Shown: positions 35,175 to 45,442 of the stretch, one piece after another
Numbering within the stretch: the first letter of the stretch is position 1
Layout of the letters: every line of letters starts with the position of its first letter
Origin: Bacteroidota bacterium
GTDB lineage: Bacteria > Bacteroidota > Bacteroidia > 2-12-FULL-35-15
DNA: 64,000 nt
NCBI GenBank assembly: GCA_017303895.1
Contig: JAFLBF010000001.1
Coordinates: forward strand, 1-64,000
Direction: 5' to 3'
Translations under genes and position numbers: made by a program
The notes under the pieces: model-generated
The model's database searches: none
What the model saw: the letters and a program-made list of their open reading frames with translations, nothing else
Told to the model about the DNA's origin: nothing

Positions 35175-38100
35175 ATGAAAAGCAAACTCCGGATCATACT
35201 TTTTTCGTTTCTATTCCTTTTACAAGGACTGGTCATCCAAGCTCAGTTCAGCCAACCCTTTTTAAGAAAAATAGGAAAAAACGAAGGATTAACCGGCTCA
35301 CTGGTTCTTTCTATGCTACAAGACCAAAGGAATATCTATTGGATAGGCACGATCAATGGACTGCAACAGTTTGATGGAAAAGAGTTCAAAAAAATGCCTG
35401 TTCCAACCTTTCAAAAAGGAATATATGGCTCTAACTCGATCTCACATTTACTAATAACGGATGATAGTACACTATGGATAAGTAATTACCAGGGCATTGC
35501 CAAATTCAATACTTATACACATCAATATGAACTCATAAAAGTGCCAAAAGAATCGGCCACACAAAGCATTGCATTCACATCCTTATTTAAAGGGATAAAC
35601 TCAACTATCTATGCCAGCTCTTTCGAACTAGGATTGATCAAATACAACACAAAATTAAATCAATTTGAAAAATTAAACGCAACTGATCTTAATGAACTCA
35701 AAAGGTTAAAAGTTCAAGCAACCAAAAATGAAAACGAACTACTTCTTCTTCACAAGAACGGCCTTGACCTGTTCAACATCAACAAAAACAGAATTACAGA
35801 AAAATCCGCTCTCCCTTCTGAATATAAATGGCTTAATGATAAATGTTTTTCAGGTGAGATATTCGATCTGTTGAAAGATGATAAGACAACATACTCACTC
35901 ATTTGGAATCATAAAAAAGTAAAATATGACTTACTGATCTATGACAAAAGCAATGATGTATGTAAAACAGTCGATCTAAACTCCGTTGCCGGAAGAAAAT
36001 TTTTCAAAGATTCAAATAATAATATTTGGATATACGGGGATGGAATAGATGTTATCCCTTCTGGTTCAATGGAGTTAGTCTCTATCAAAGAGAATATCAA
36101 AGAAGGACGACTGATCGATTTCACGATGTGTCATCGCATGTACGAAGACAATGAACATAATATATGGTTTTGCACCAATGCCGGATTATTCGTTTTCAAT
36201 ATAAATGAAAAGAATTTCAAGATCTGCAATGAAAAAGACCAGAATGGTTATGTAAAACATATGTACAACTCCATTTGTGAGTTAAAAGATCAAAATATAT
36301 GGGTTGGAACATTTGGAGAAGGATTATTGATAGTAGATAAGGACATCAATCTGAATCAGAAGATCGATTTCGAAGCAAAGACACATGACAAACTTTATAA
36401 CATGATCTGGAATATTTATGAAAGTAAATTGAATAATGAGATCTGGCTGGGCTGTCAAAAAGGCAGATTGATCAGATATGATCAAACTACTAAAAAATTC
36501 AATTATTATAACGATTCTGTATTTGAAGAAAAAACGATCATGTATATCTCTGAAGATGAGGGAGGCAATATGTATTTCGGAACAAACGGAGGAGCTGTGA
36601 TCTCTAAAAGGAAAAATGAGCCTTCATTTACCATTTATTATAAATCCGAGGCACAAGGAACAAGAACTGCTGCGGGAGAGATCAAGCAGATAATAAATGT
36701 GGGGAAAGAACTAATTATTGCAACACAAAATGATGGAATCATTTGTATCAATAAAGCTGATAAAAAGATCAAAAAACATACAATGAACCTAGATCATCCA
36801 TTAGGCCTAAGAAGCAACAATATATTCTGTTTACTGAAAAAAGACAGCCTAAACTATTATGTAGGATCCTCAAATGGACTCGGATTATACGATCGTAGTA
36901 AAAATGGATTTGAATTTTATACGATGTATGATGGTTTGCCCTTCAGCAATATATACGACCTGATGGATGTCGGAAATGGATTATTATTAGCATCTACCAG
37001 TGACGGATTATACAAGATCAATTGGGAGTTGAAAAGCTTTGAACGTGTAGAAAAGAATGCTACACTCTATAAAGGATTTAATTTCATAAGCCATATCAAA
37101 AACAAAAACAGTTTATTGCTGGCTGATGACGAATACCTTTACTTACTGCCTATTCAGAACGATCAAAAAAAGAAATTACCTACTTCCTATATTTTCTCGA
37201 TCAATAGTTTCGACAAAACCTACTTTATTGACAATAAATCAGGCACTCTTTCATTCGATAAAGATCACAACACGATCAATGTTAATTTTGGAACCTCCAG
37301 TTTCAATTTCTATAATTCCATTGATTATTATTATAAAATAGAGGGTGTAGATAAGAACTGGGTATATGCTGGAAATAACCGGACAATTACCTATAATGAT
37401 CTAAAAGGGGGGACATATACATTACAGTTAAAATGTGTATTCCAGGAAGATAAAAAACAAGAGCAATTGCTCAAGATACATTTTGAGATCGAAAAACCGT
37501 TTAATCAAAGTATATGGTTTTATGTTTTAATTGCTGGAATCGCTGTAGGATTTTTTTACCTTTTCTACCGGATTCGTTTAAATAAATTACTTGCAATTGA
37601 AAAGATCCGGTTCGATCTATCAAAAGATCTCCATGATGATATGGGGTCAACTCTCAGCACCATAAACATTTTAAGTGTAATGGCGGAAAACAAGCTCGAA
37701 CATGATCTGGGCACTAGCAAACAATACTTAAAACGTATCAATCAAATATCGCAGGAAATGATGCAAAACATGGATGATATTGTTTGGAGCATCAATCCGA
37801 ATAATGACAGTATGGGAAAAGTGGTTGTTCGTATGAGAGAATTTGCAGCAGAGATACTGGAACCTCTGGATATTAATCTTCATTTTGATACCGACAATGC
37901 TATTCAAGAATTAGGAACCAAAATGAGATGGAGAAGAGATTTTTACCTGATATTTAAAGAAGCGATAAACAATTCCGCCAAATACTCCGAATGCAAAAAT
38001 GTACATATCGCAATTCGTATCATCAATAGAAAACTTCAACTAGAAATAATAGATGACGGAAAAGGATTTAATATTCTGCATTCTAAAATGGGCAATGGTC

Positions 38101-38210
38101 TTACCAACATGAAAAACAGAGCAAAAAATATTGGTGGAGAGATACACATCCAATCACAACAAAATCAAGGCACACACATCCAATTATTCATACCACTAAA
38201 CAAAATATAA
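35175..38210 (+). CDS. Two-component propeller sensor histidine kinase
   Basis: I chose the ATG at 35175 (MKSKLRIILFSFLFLLQGLVIQAQ, signal peptide), giving 1011 residues; an earlier start would overlap the previous gene. Residues about 25-700 are a periplasmic two-domain beta-propeller built from reg_prop repeats (SMLQDQRNIYWIGTINGLQQF type). A Y_Y_Y domain follows, then a membrane span (WFYVLIAGIAVGFFYLFY), a HisKA_3-like dimerisation region with phospho-His in KDLHDDMGSTLS, and a HATPase_c (FKEAINNSAKYS; GLTNMKNRAKNIGG). No response regulator is fused; the partner is the next gene, whose ATG overlaps the stop (TAATG). Confidence 0.93.
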   Translation: MKSKLRIILFSFLFLLQGLVIQAQFSQPFLRKIGKNEGLTGSLVLSMLQDQRNIYWIGTINGLQQFDGKEFKKMPVPTFQKGIYGSNSISHLLITDDSTLWISNYQGIAKFNTYTHQYELIKVPKESATQSIAFTSLFKGINSTIYASSFELGLIKYNTKLNQFEKLNATDLNELKRLKVQATKNENELLLLHKNGLDLFNINKNRITEKSALPSEYKWLNDKCFSGEIFDLLKDDKTTYSLIWNHKKVKYDLLIYDKSNDVCKTVDLNSVAGRKFFKDSNNNIWIYGDGIDVIPSGSMELVSIKENIKEGRLIDFTMCHRMYEDNEHNIWFCTNAGLFVFNINEKNFKICNEKDQNGYVKHMYNSICELKDQNIWVGTFGEGLLIVDKDINLNQKIDFEAKTHDKLYNMIWNIYESKLNNEIWLGCQKGRLIRYDQTTKKFNYYNDSVFEEKTIMYISEDEGGNMYFGTNGGAVISKRKNEPSFTIYYKSEAQGTRTAAGEIKQIINVGKELIIATQNDGIICINKADKKIKKHTMNLDHPLGLRSNNIFCLLKKDSLNYYVGSSNGLGLYDRSKNGFEFYTMYDGLPFSNIYDLMDVGNGLLLASTSDGLYKINWELKSFERVEKNATLYKGFNFISHIKNKNSLLLADDEYLYLLPIQNDQKKKLPTSYIFSINSFDKTYFIDNKSGTLSFDKDHNTINVNFGTSSFNFYNSIDYYYKIEGVDKNWVYAGNNRTITYNDLKGGTYTLQLKCVFQEDKKQEQLLKIHFEIEKPFNQSIWFYVLIAGIAVGFFYLFYRIRLNKLLAIEKIRFDLSKDLHDDMGSTLSTINILSVMAENKLEHDLGTSKQYLKRINQISQEMMQNMDDIVWSINPNNDSMGKVVVRMREFAAEILEPLDINLHFDTDNAIQELGTKMRWRRDFYLIFKEAINNSAKYSECKNVHIAIRIINRKLQLEIIDDGKGFNILHSKMGNGLTNMKNRAKNIGGEIHIQSQQNQGTHIQLFIPLNKI

Positions 38211-38845
38211 TGATACAAGTAGCTATTTTTGAGGACAATGCACAGTTAAGAGAAAGTTTGAAAGAACTGATAAATACCTCTGAAGGATTTAAAGTAGTAG
38301 GCGTATTTCCCAACTGCAACAACATTGTAAAAGACTGCGAACAATTAAAACCGCATGTGGTTCTTTTAGATATTGACATGCCTGGCATAAAAGGAATTGA
38401 AGGCTTGAAGAATCTCAGAATCTCAGGAAATACAGATGTTAAAGTTTTGATGCTAACTGTATTTGATGACAATAAAAGCATATTTGATGCAATACAGTAT
38501 GGCGCCAATGGATATATTCTCAAAAAAACAGCACCTGCCAAATTATTAGAACATATCAATGATGCTTATTTGGGTGGATCGCCCATGACATCGAGTGTTG
38601 CTACACAAGTATTGAAAATGTTCAGCGAGATCCATAACCGTGGAAATGACAACTACAACCTGACCTCAAGAGAAAGAGAAGTATTAGAATATTTAGTGAA
38701 GGGATATTCGTATAAAATGATCGCTTCCGATATGTTCATTGCTATCGATACCGTTAGAAGTCATATTAAAAAAATATATGAAAAATTGCACGTTAATAGC
38801 AAATCAGAGGCAGTAGCAAAAGCATTTCAGGATAAGATCGTGTAG
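38210..38845 (+). CDS. NarL/FixJ-family response regulator
   Basis: 211 residues: receiver domain with phospho-acceptor Asp54 (VVLLDIDMPG), acidic pocket FEDN, Thr and Lys in MLTV and LKKT; and a LuxR-type helix-turn-helix (LTSREREVLEYLVKGYSYKMIASDMFIAIDTVRSHIKKIYEKL). The start ATG overlaps the last base of the kinase stop, so the two are translationally coupled and form one cognate pair. It is a candidate for binding the TCACATA heptamers upstream of the kinase and two T9SS genes, which is inference. Confidence 0.94.
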   Translation: MIQVAIFEDNAQLRESLKELINTSEGFKVVGVFPNCNNIVKDCEQLKPHVVLLDIDMPGIKGIEGLKNLRISGNTDVKVLMLTVFDDNKSIFDAIQYGANGYILKKTAPAKLLEHINDAYLGGSPMTSSVATQVLKMFSEIHNRGNDNYNLTSREREVLEYLVKGYSYKMIASDMFIAIDTVRSHIKKIYEKLHVNSKSEAVAKAFQDKIV

Positions 38846-38863
38846 CAGTCAATCCTTAAATTT

Positions 38864-39565
38864 TCATTTATACTGATAAATGATCCCTTTATCAAAAGGT
38901 GTCCAAAAGCAAGCTTTCATTCCAGCACTTTTAATCGCCTCATTAGTCCATGTATTACATGTATAGAACAAACTGTAAGTTCCTTTACCTTCATAAAAAG
39001 CATCATTATAAAAGTAAGCCGAATTCCCAATACGAATACTTTCACCACGCATAGTCATTTGGAAACTATTTTCAATGAATTTTACTAAAAGCCGGTATTG
39101 TGCCGGAGAGATACACACTTTTTTACAGCACTCCGATTCTTTAGGCTGATAATAATAACTCACATGCATAGCTGTAGAACTTAAAAAGAATAAAGCTTTA
39201 AAGGCAGTAGAAAATTTCAGATCGACCCAAGTCTTTGTTTGCAAATAAAATCCTTTATCACCCCAGCCGAAGGCAACAAAACGAGCATCGGGACAACCCG
39301 ACCTTGTTTGTCCCGGAGAAACAAAAGTGCTCCAATCTTTTAACTCATTCCTCAATGGAACTACCACATCGGTATGCACACCATTGGATAATAAATAGAT
39401 CTCCACACCGTCCATTTTACATTCTGCAAAGGACGGATTGATGGTTTGAAAAGAATAAAAAATAGCAATAAAGAAATAACCGATAAATAAAAACAAAACC
39501 AAGAGCAGAGATTGCAGCAAAATGCGCAAACTTTTTATAAATATTATCATAATTAGGAATCGCAT
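38864..39565 (-). CDS. DUF2459 (TIGR02117) membrane-anchored protein
   Basis: About 233 residues from the ATG at 39565; the longer frame to 39658 has an unlikely N-terminus, and an ATG at 39550 is also possible. One N-terminal membrane span (LLLVLFLFIGYFFIAIFY), then a soluble domain with family motifs: IYLLSNGVHTDVVVPL, FGWGDKGFYLQT and CNTWTNEAIKSAG. The conserved His and Cys could be catalytic in an NlpC/P60-like way, but the family's biochemical role is unknown to me. Convergent with the regulator gene. Confidence 0.85.
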   Translation of the reverse strand: MRFLIMIIFIKSLRILLQSLLLVLFLFIGYFFIAIFYSFQTINPSFAECKMDGVEIYLLSNGVHTDVVVPLRNELKDWSTFVSPGQTRSGCPDARFVAFGWGDKGFYLQTKTWVDLKFSTAFKALFFLSSTAMHVSYYYQPKESECCKKVCISPAQYRLLVKFIENSFQMTMRGESIRIGNSAYFYNDAFYEGKGTYSLFYTCNTWTNEAIKSAGMKACFWTPFDKGIIYQYK

Positions 39566-39747
39566 GTTTGCCCATAATTTGCCTGATAACGTCTCAAAAA
39601 TGAAAATAGTATATATCGCTTTAGCTTTAAATATATTGGGTATGACAATAAAAAGCATACTACAGCCGTTCGGCCTGCCAAAAAACCGTTTAACATTTTT
39701 TAAAGAATTTTATTTATTTGATATATCAATTATTGATAAATCATTTA

Positions 39748-39755
39748 TATATTTG
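39748..39755 (+). promoter_or_regulatory. TAnnTTTG -7 promoter element of marR-type gene
   Basis: TATATTTG, 15 nt before the ATG at 39771. Confidence 0.5.
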
Positions 39756-39770
39756 TAAAAAATTACCTGA

Positions 39771-40199
39771 ATGGAGAAATTAGATAATATCATTTTTTAC
39801 ACGATCGACAGATCGATCAGGACGTACAGACAATATGCACAGCGTCAGCTAAAAAATGCAGGATACTCCATTACCATTGATCAGTGGCTGGTCATAAAAA
39901 CGATCATGGAAAATCCTGATATTAAACAACAGGAATTGGGCGAAAAGATATTTAAGGACAATGCTTCGGTAACACGGATCATTGAACTATTAGTAAAAGC
40001 AAAATATTTGAAACGTAAGAGTAATAGTGAAGACCGCAGAAGATTTGGATTGGAAGTGACCGAAAAAGGGAAAGAGATCATTGCCGGTGTATATGCTATC
40101 GTTTTAAAGAATAGAGCAACTGCTTTAAAAGGAATAAGTAAAACGGAATTAGAAATAACTAAAAAAGTATTAGAAAGGATCACCGGAAATTGCCATTAA
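39771..40199 (+). CDS. MarR-family transcriptional regulator
   Basis: 142 residues with a winged helix: QWLVIKTIMENPDIKQQELGEKIFKDNASVTRIIELLVKAKYLKRKSNSEDRRRFGLEVTEKGKEI, where the DRR in the wing is typical. It is a cytosolic dimeric DNA-binding protein, usually a repressor released by small aromatic or oxidised ligands. The neighbouring receptor gene (same strand, 150 nt downstream, after a terminator) is a possible target but no operator was identified. Confidence 0.93.
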   Translation: MEKLDNIIFYTIDRSIRTYRQYAQRQLKNAGYSITIDQWLVIKTIMENPDIKQQELGEKIFKDNASVTRIIELLVKAKYLKRKSNSEDRRRFGLEVTEKGKEIIAGVYAIVLKNRATALKGISKTELEITKKVLERITGNCH

Positions 40200-40278
40200 T
40201 GCTACGGGGCAAATCCGGATATAAATAAAAATTGTCATTGAATGCAGCAAAAAGGGTCTCCTGCTTGTTCTTTCAATT

Positions 40279-40319
40279 AAGGGAATGGTTCGTAGCATTC
40301 CATTCCCTTCTTTTTTTTT
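40279..40319 (+). terminator. Intrinsic terminator after marR-type gene
   Basis: AAGGGAATGG pairs with CCATTCCCTT around an 11-nt loop, followed by a run of ten T after one C. Confidence 0.87.
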
Positions 40320-40343
40320 CAGATCCTCTGAATTTTAAAATTA

Positions 40344-42770
40344 ATGATCATGAAAAAATTAACCATCATTTTATTATTTGCAAGCTGCCTTTTGAATGCA
40401 ACTGAAAATAGTGTGATCAAAGGACTTATTGCCAACAGTGAACTTATACCACAGCCATTTGCAATTGTTCTTCTAAAAAACAGTAAAGATTCCACCTTAT
40501 CTAAAGGCGAGATCACTAATGACAAAGGAGAGTTTTATTTCGATCAACTAAAACAAGGAAATTATTTTCTGGAAATACAAATGACCGGATTCCAAAAAAA
40601 GAAGATCTCCAATATTATAATTCCGGAACAAGATAGTATAATAGATCTGAAAACTATCGTACTGGAACCCCACTCAACCGACCTAAAAGAGATAAATGTT
40701 GTGGCCGACAAACCTTTTATAGAGCAACAAGTAGATAAAACAGTAGTAAACATAGAGAACAGTATCATTCAAAATGGATCTTCCATAATGGAGGTGATCG
40801 AAAAGCTTCCCGGAGTAATTGTTGATCAAAACGGAAATATCAGCATCAAAGGAAAACAAGGAGTGATCGTTATGATCGATGGTAAACGAACTGCTTTATC
40901 AGGACAAGATCTGAGTTCCATGTTAAAAAGCATGGCTTCCTCCAATATTCAAAAAATTGAGATCATTACAAATCCTTCTGCTAAATATGATGCTGCCGGA
41001 AATGCAGGGATCATTAACATTGTTATGAAAAAGAATCGCAGAGATGGATTAAATGGAAGTATTACTGCCGGATACGGACAGGGAAGATATCCTAAATACA
41101 ATGGTAGCATCAACCTAAACTACAAAGAGAAAAAGTACAACTTGTTTTTTAATTACAATTATTCCAAACGACTAGGCTTCAATCATCTGAGCATCGATAG
41201 GAAATTCTATGGAGCCGATACAATCAATACTGTTTTTCGAACAGAGAACTATATCCTGTTTCCATCGGAAAATCACACTCCAAGAATCGGAGTCGATCTT
41301 TACATCTCACCCAAAACAACGCTTTCCTTTTTAGGAACCGGTGGTATCACTCAATTTAATCCATCTACAAGCGATCATACCAATATTATCAATGGCAATG
41401 ATCAACTGATTCAAAGTTATGATTTTACCAATAGCTCCAAAGAGCAATTTTATAATTACGCTTTTAATACCGAATTAAAGCATCAGTTCGATAGTATTGG
41501 ACAAGAACTCGTGTTTGATCTGGACTATGCCAATTATGTAAGCGGTTCCGATCAATACTTTGCAACCACCTATTACAACAGCAATGGCGTTTTTACGAAT
41601 GAAGATGTGCTCAGCAGCAATCAGCTAAGCACGCTACAACTCTATTCAGCTAAAGCAGATTACACCAAACCTTTAAAAAAAGAATATCAACTGGAGGCCG
41701 GAGTTAAGTCCAGTTATGTTTCATCCGATAATGATATTGCATTCTACAATAAGATCAATAATTCATTCATATTTGATAGTACCCGGAGCAGTCACTTTTT
41801 ATATGCTGAAAATATAAATGCCGCCTATCTGAGTATGAGAAAAGAATACAAACGTTTTTCCTATCAGTTAGGCTTACGAACAGAACAAACTGTAGCCAGA
41901 GGGAAACAAATATTGAATGCTAAAACATTCAATAGAAACTACGCCCAGATCTTTCCCACAGCATATTTTGATCTCAAATTATCTGAAAAAAATAATATCA
42001 ACCTAAGTTTGGGAAGAAGAATCGACCGTCCGGCATACGAACAGATGAATCCCTACAGAAGCTTGATCAATGCCACAACATTCTCGGAAGGAAACCCATA
42101 CCTCCTGCCGCAACTCACTTATAATATAGAATTCACCTATTCATACAACAATATGTTCTTTGCAAACCTTACATACAGTCTTACAACAGATAATATCACC
42201 GATGTATTAATACAAGATTCGCAAACACAAACAACCGTCCAAACAATTGCCAATTTAGACCAGTTAAATTTTTACAGCTTGAACCTTACTTTCTCTAAAA
42301 AAATGACTAAATGGTGGACCACCAATACCAGTATTCTTTCTTATTATGGACTTTATACAGGTAATATCAACAACAATCATATCCGTCAGGGAGAACCTTC
42401 CTTCTATCTAAACAGCGGAAATAGCTTTTTCATTATGGAGGGATTGTCGATGGAGGCAAATTTTATACTTAATTATAAGAATATTTATGGCATAACGACT
42501 ATGAACACAACTTACAATTTTTCATTAGGCGTTCAAAAATCGATCTTAAAAAACAAAGGAACCATTACAGTGAATATGAGCGATATTTTCTGGAAAGCAT
42601 ACCCCAGTGGTGTTACTGAATTCGACAATGTGCGTGAAGACTGGACTGCCAAAAGAGATACACGTGTACTCAACGTTAGTTTCACTTATAAATTTGGAAA
42701 AGGAAAAGCTTCCCGTTTGAGAAGAAACACCGGTGCTGATGATGAAAAGAGCAGGATCCAGAAACAGTAA
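40344..42770 (+). CDS. Outer-membrane beta-barrel receptor (TonB-dependent receptor-like, OMP_b-brl_3)
   Basis: 808 residues; the start may be the ATG at 40350 (MKKLTIILLFASCLLNATENS, signal peptide). Layout matches the paralogue at 7051-9453: regulatory-like beta-sandwich (SVIKGLIANSELIPQPFAIVLLKNSKDSTLSKG), plug region (EINVVADKPFIEQQVDKTVVNI, MEVIEKLPGVIVDQNGNISIKGKQGV), IITNPSAKYDAAGNAGIINIVMKK, then a long barrel with EGNPYLLPQLTYNIEFTY. The basic C-terminal tail (KGKASRLRRNTGADDEKSRIQKQ) is not a T9SS signal. Ligand unknown. Confidence 0.88.
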   Translation: MIMKKLTIILLFASCLLNATENSVIKGLIANSELIPQPFAIVLLKNSKDSTLSKGEITNDKGEFYFDQLKQGNYFLEIQMTGFQKKKISNIIIPEQDSIIDLKTIVLEPHSTDLKEINVVADKPFIEQQVDKTVVNIENSIIQNGSSIMEVIEKLPGVIVDQNGNISIKGKQGVIVMIDGKRTALSGQDLSSMLKSMASSNIQKIEIITNPSAKYDAAGNAGIINIVMKKNRRDGLNGSITAGYGQGRYPKYNGSINLNYKEKKYNLFFNYNYSKRLGFNHLSIDRKFYGADTINTVFRTENYILFPSENHTPRIGVDLYISPKTTLSFLGTGGITQFNPSTSDHTNIINGNDQLIQSYDFTNSSKEQFYNYAFNTELKHQFDSIGQELVFDLDYANYVSGSDQYFATTYYNSNGVFTNEDVLSSNQLSTLQLYSAKADYTKPLKKEYQLEAGVKSSYVSSDNDIAFYNKINNSFIFDSTRSSHFLYAENINAAYLSMRKEYKRFSYQLGLRTEQTVARGKQILNAKTFNRNYAQIFPTAYFDLKLSEKNNINLSLGRRIDRPAYEQMNPYRSLINATTFSEGNPYLLPQLTYNIEFTYSYNNMFFANLTYSLTTDNITDVLIQDSQTQTTVQTIANLDQLNFYSLNLTFSKKMTKWWTTNTSILSYYGLYTGNINNNHIRQGEPSFYLNSGNSFFIMEGLSMEANFILNYKNIYGITTMNTTYNFSLGVQKSILKNKGTITVNMSDIFWKAYPSGVTEFDNVREDWTAKRDTRVLNVSFTYKFGKGKASRLRRNTGADDEKSRIQKQ

Positions 42771-42834
42771 TTATCAACAATTGACTATACGATCTCACAC
42801 AAGTCTTTGTCCACGCAAATAGGAGTAAAAATCA

Positions 42835-42842
42835 TACATTTG
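42835..42842 (+). promoter_or_regulatory. TAnnTTTG -7 promoter element of nucleoid-protein gene
   Basis: TACATTTG, 36 nt before the ATG at 42879. Confidence 0.45.
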
Positions 42843-42878
42843 TAAAACATCACCCCTAAAGTGGATAAATAGAACATT

Positions 42879-43925
42879 ATGATCGATTATAGCAATTGCA
42901 GCATTGAACACGTTTCGGTGCACCATATAGGTAACAAAACAAATGGAGAAGATTTGATCTTGTCCAAGTCGCCACTGGATATTTCGGATGAACAATTAAA
43001 AGACCTGCTCATGCGGTTCTTCATTTTCCCGATGACTTCCAATGAGTTGTTCAATTTCACCTTCAGCAATCAAAATTTTAAATTAAATCCGCTCTATAAT
43101 TTTACTGTACAAACATTCGATGATATTGAAAGTTTTCACGAGCAAAGCAAGGACATCAGCAAACACTTATTTGAAGTATCCAATCATCCGCAAATTAAAG
43201 CAGGCGACTTATTTGTAGCTTATTTCAAAGGCATTGGCATTGATGAAAAAACAGTGAATGCCATTGGCATTTTCAAATCCGAGAACAAACAGAGCTTTTT
43301 GAAACTGGATAAAAAGGGTCAAAACTTTTTATTGGATCATGAAGACGGGATCAATATCGAAAAGCTAGATAAAGGATGTTTGATCTTTAATACCGACCGT
43401 AAAAATGGATTGAAGATCTGTATCGTAGATAAGTCGAATCGCTCATCGGAGGCGCAGTTCTGGAAAGATACTTTTTTAATGCTCAAACCTTGTGCTGATG
43501 AATACCATCATACCAAACAATTTTTGGATATCACTAAAAATTATGTGACCAAACAGTTGACAGAAGAATTTGAGGTGAGCAAAGCCGATCAAATAGATGT
43601 ATTGAACCGTTCCATGCAATACTTTAAAAATCATGAAACATTCGACAAACAGGAATTTGAAAAAGAAGTGCTACAAGATGCCGGTGTGATCAAATCGTTC
43701 AGAAAATACGATGAAACCTTCCGTGAAGAAAATGACATTGAGCTGGACGATACATTTGACATTTCCACACAAGCCGTAAAGAAACAAGCACGCATCTTTA
43801 AAAGCGTTTTAAAGCTGGATAAAAATTTTCATATCTACATCCATGGCAATAAAGACCTGATTGAACAAGGTGTAGATAAGGATGGAAGAAAATATTACAA
43901 GATCTATTTTGATAAGGAGTTTTAA
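42879..43925 (+). CDS. Nucleoid-associated protein (NdpA/YejK, 37-kD family)
   Basis: 348 residues without signal peptide. The N-terminal CSIEHVSVHHIGNKTNGEDL and the middle block SKHLFEVSNHPQIKAGDLFVAYFKGIGID match the 37-kD nucleoid-associated family. The C-terminal half is charged (DKQEFEKEVLQDAGVIKSF, FKSVLKLDKNFHIYIHGNKDLIEQG). In other bacteria the family binds the nucleoid, but its exact role is poorly known. It is the last gene before the potassium island. Confidence 0.88.
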   Translation: MIDYSNCSIEHVSVHHIGNKTNGEDLILSKSPLDISDEQLKDLLMRFFIFPMTSNELFNFTFSNQNFKLNPLYNFTVQTFDDIESFHEQSKDISKHLFEVSNHPQIKAGDLFVAYFKGIGIDEKTVNAIGIFKSENKQSFLKLDKKGQNFLLDHEDGINIEKLDKGCLIFNTDRKNGLKICIVDKSNRSSEAQFWKDTFLMLKPCADEYHHTKQFLDITKNYVTKQLTEEFEVSKADQIDVLNRSMQYFKNHETFDKQEFEKEVLQDAGVIKSFRKYDETFREENDIELDDTFDISTQAVKKQARIFKSVLKLDKNFHIYIHGNKDLIEQGVDKDGRKYYKIYFDKEF

Positions 43926-43985
43926 AAACAGAATAAAACATAGTTCTATAATAGCATATCCAGTGACTTGATTTTATAACTAAAT

Positions 43986-44002
43986 TATATTTGCTACTTT
44001 TG
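43986..44002 (+). promoter_or_regulatory. Two TAnnTTTG -7 elements before sigma-54 regulator gene
   Basis: TATATTTG (43986-43993) and TACTTTTG (43995-44002) lie 9 bp apart, about 51-60 nt before the ATG at 44054. Either could be the -7 element of an ordinary, constitutive promoter. Confidence 0.5.
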
Positions 44003-44053
44003 AGCAGCATATTCAATTAAAACTTGCTTATTACTAATGTAACCAAATGCATA

Positions 44054-45406
44054 ATGACAATTAAATGCAACATATTAATCATTGATGATGAAGAAAAATT
44101 TCGACAATTGCTTTCTCGAATAATCTCATTAGAAGGGTTTAATGTACAACAAGCAGGAACAATAAGCCATGGGTTACAAATCATACAACAGGAAAAAAAC
44201 ATTGATATTGTCTTAACTGATGTCAAATTACCCGATGGAAATGGAATTGAATTATTAGAAAAAATAAAAAAAAATCATCCTATTTGTGAAATCATAGTTA
44301 TGACTGCTTTTGGAACCATTCATGATGGAGTAAGAGCCATGAAACTGGGAGCATTCGATTATTTTACAAAGGGTGATGATAATGACCAGATTATTCCGGC
44401 ATTAAATCGGGCAGCAGATAAAATTAAGTTACAAAAACGTATTGCTGAATTAGAAAATAAATTAGAAACCAAATTTGGTTTTGATATAATAATTGGCGAA
44501 TCGGAAGTAATAAAATCGACTGTTGCATTAGCAAAAAAAGTAGCTCCAACCGATTCAACTGTATTACTAGAAGGGGAAACCGGAGTTGGTAAAGAATTAT
44601 TTGCACAAGCCATTCATTATTCTAGTCCAAGAAAAAATAACTCATTTGTAGCCGTTAATTGTAGCTCCTTCGCAAAGGATTTGCTAGAAAGTGAATTATT
44701 TGGCCATAAAAAAGGAGCATTTACGGGAGCTATAATGGATAAAAAAGGCTTGTTTGAAGAAGCAAACGAAGGAACCATTTTCTTGGATGAAATGGGAGAA
44801 ATGAATTTGGATCTGCAAGCAAAACTTTTACGCGTATTAGAAACACAAACTTTTATTAAAATTGGTGATACCAAGCCAACAAAAGTAAATGTCCGTGTTA
44901 TTGCAGCAACAAATCGTGATCTTAAAAAAGAATCTGAAAAGAAAGATTTTCGTCTCGATCTATACTATCGCCTTTCAACATTTAAAATCAATATTCCCTC
45001 TCTTAAAGAACGAAAAGAAGATATTGAAGCCATCGCAAAACATTTTCTTACTATTTATGCTATAAAATTAAAAAAGCGAATTCCCCATATTGATAAAGAT
45101 TTTTTAAAACAACTCAAAAAAAATGAGTGGAAAGGAAATATTCGTGAATTAAAAAATTGCATTGAACGAGCAGTAATACTTGCTGAAGGAGAAAGCCTTA
45201 CACCAGATCTGCTACCTGCTGAACTATTAAATAACGAATCATCGAATGCTGATTGTTCTATTACTAGTTTAGCCGCAATGGAAAAAGTGCATATTCAAAA
45301 AATACTTTCATTAGCTAAAGGCAACAAAACCAAAGCTGCCGATTTATTAGGAATTGGTTTAACAACACTCTACCGTAAAATAGAAGAGTATCACCTCGAA
45401 AAATAA
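44054..45406 (+). CDS. Sigma-54-dependent (NtrC-type) response regulator
   Basis: 450 residues from the ATG at 44054 (MTIKCNILIIDDEEKFRQLL); the longer frame starts with TTG. Receiver domain with phospho-Asp56 (IVLTDVKLPDGNG); AAA+ domain with Walker A GETGVGKE (about 174), the sigma-54 contact loop GAFTGA (about 221), and Walker B GTIFLDEMGEM; C-terminal Fis-type helix-turn-helix (NKTKAADLLGIGLTTLYRKIEEY). It activates sigma-54 promoters from distant sites. It opens the potassium island, and tandem CCAAAATG elements lie before the kdp operon and the porin. It takes the place of the OmpR-type KdpE. Confidence 0.95.
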   Translation: MTIKCNILIIDDEEKFRQLLSRIISLEGFNVQQAGTISHGLQIIQQEKNIDIVLTDVKLPDGNGIELLEKIKKNHPICEIIVMTAFGTIHDGVRAMKLGAFDYFTKGDDNDQIIPALNRAADKIKLQKRIAELENKLETKFGFDIIIGESEVIKSTVALAKKVAPTDSTVLLEGETGVGKELFAQAIHYSSPRKNNSFVAVNCSSFAKDLLESELFGHKKGAFTGAIMDKKGLFEEANEGTIFLDEMGEMNLDLQAKLLRVLETQTFIKIGDTKPTKVNVRVIAATNRDLKKESEKKDFRLDLYYRLSTFKINIPSLKERKEDIEAIAKHFLTIYAIKLKKRIPHIDKDFLKQLKKNEWKGNIRELKNCIERAVILAEGESLTPDLLPAELLNNESSNADCSITSLAAMEKVHIQKILSLAKGNKTKAADLLGIGLTTLYRKIEEYHLEK

Positions 45407-45411
45407 ATTCA

Positions 45412-45442
45412 TTTCATTTTGGAAAAGCCTTTCATTTTGGAA
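45412..45442. promoter_or_regulatory. Tandem CATTTTGG element (candidate activator site), copy 1
   Basis: TTTCATTTTGGAA occurs at 45412-45424 and again at 45430-45442, a direct repeat with 18-bp period. The complement contains CCAAAATG twice, the same arrangement as 51372-51400. It lies about 100-130 bp upstream of the TTGGCAT box at 45542. It partly overlaps the regulator gene's terminator. Confidence 0.6.
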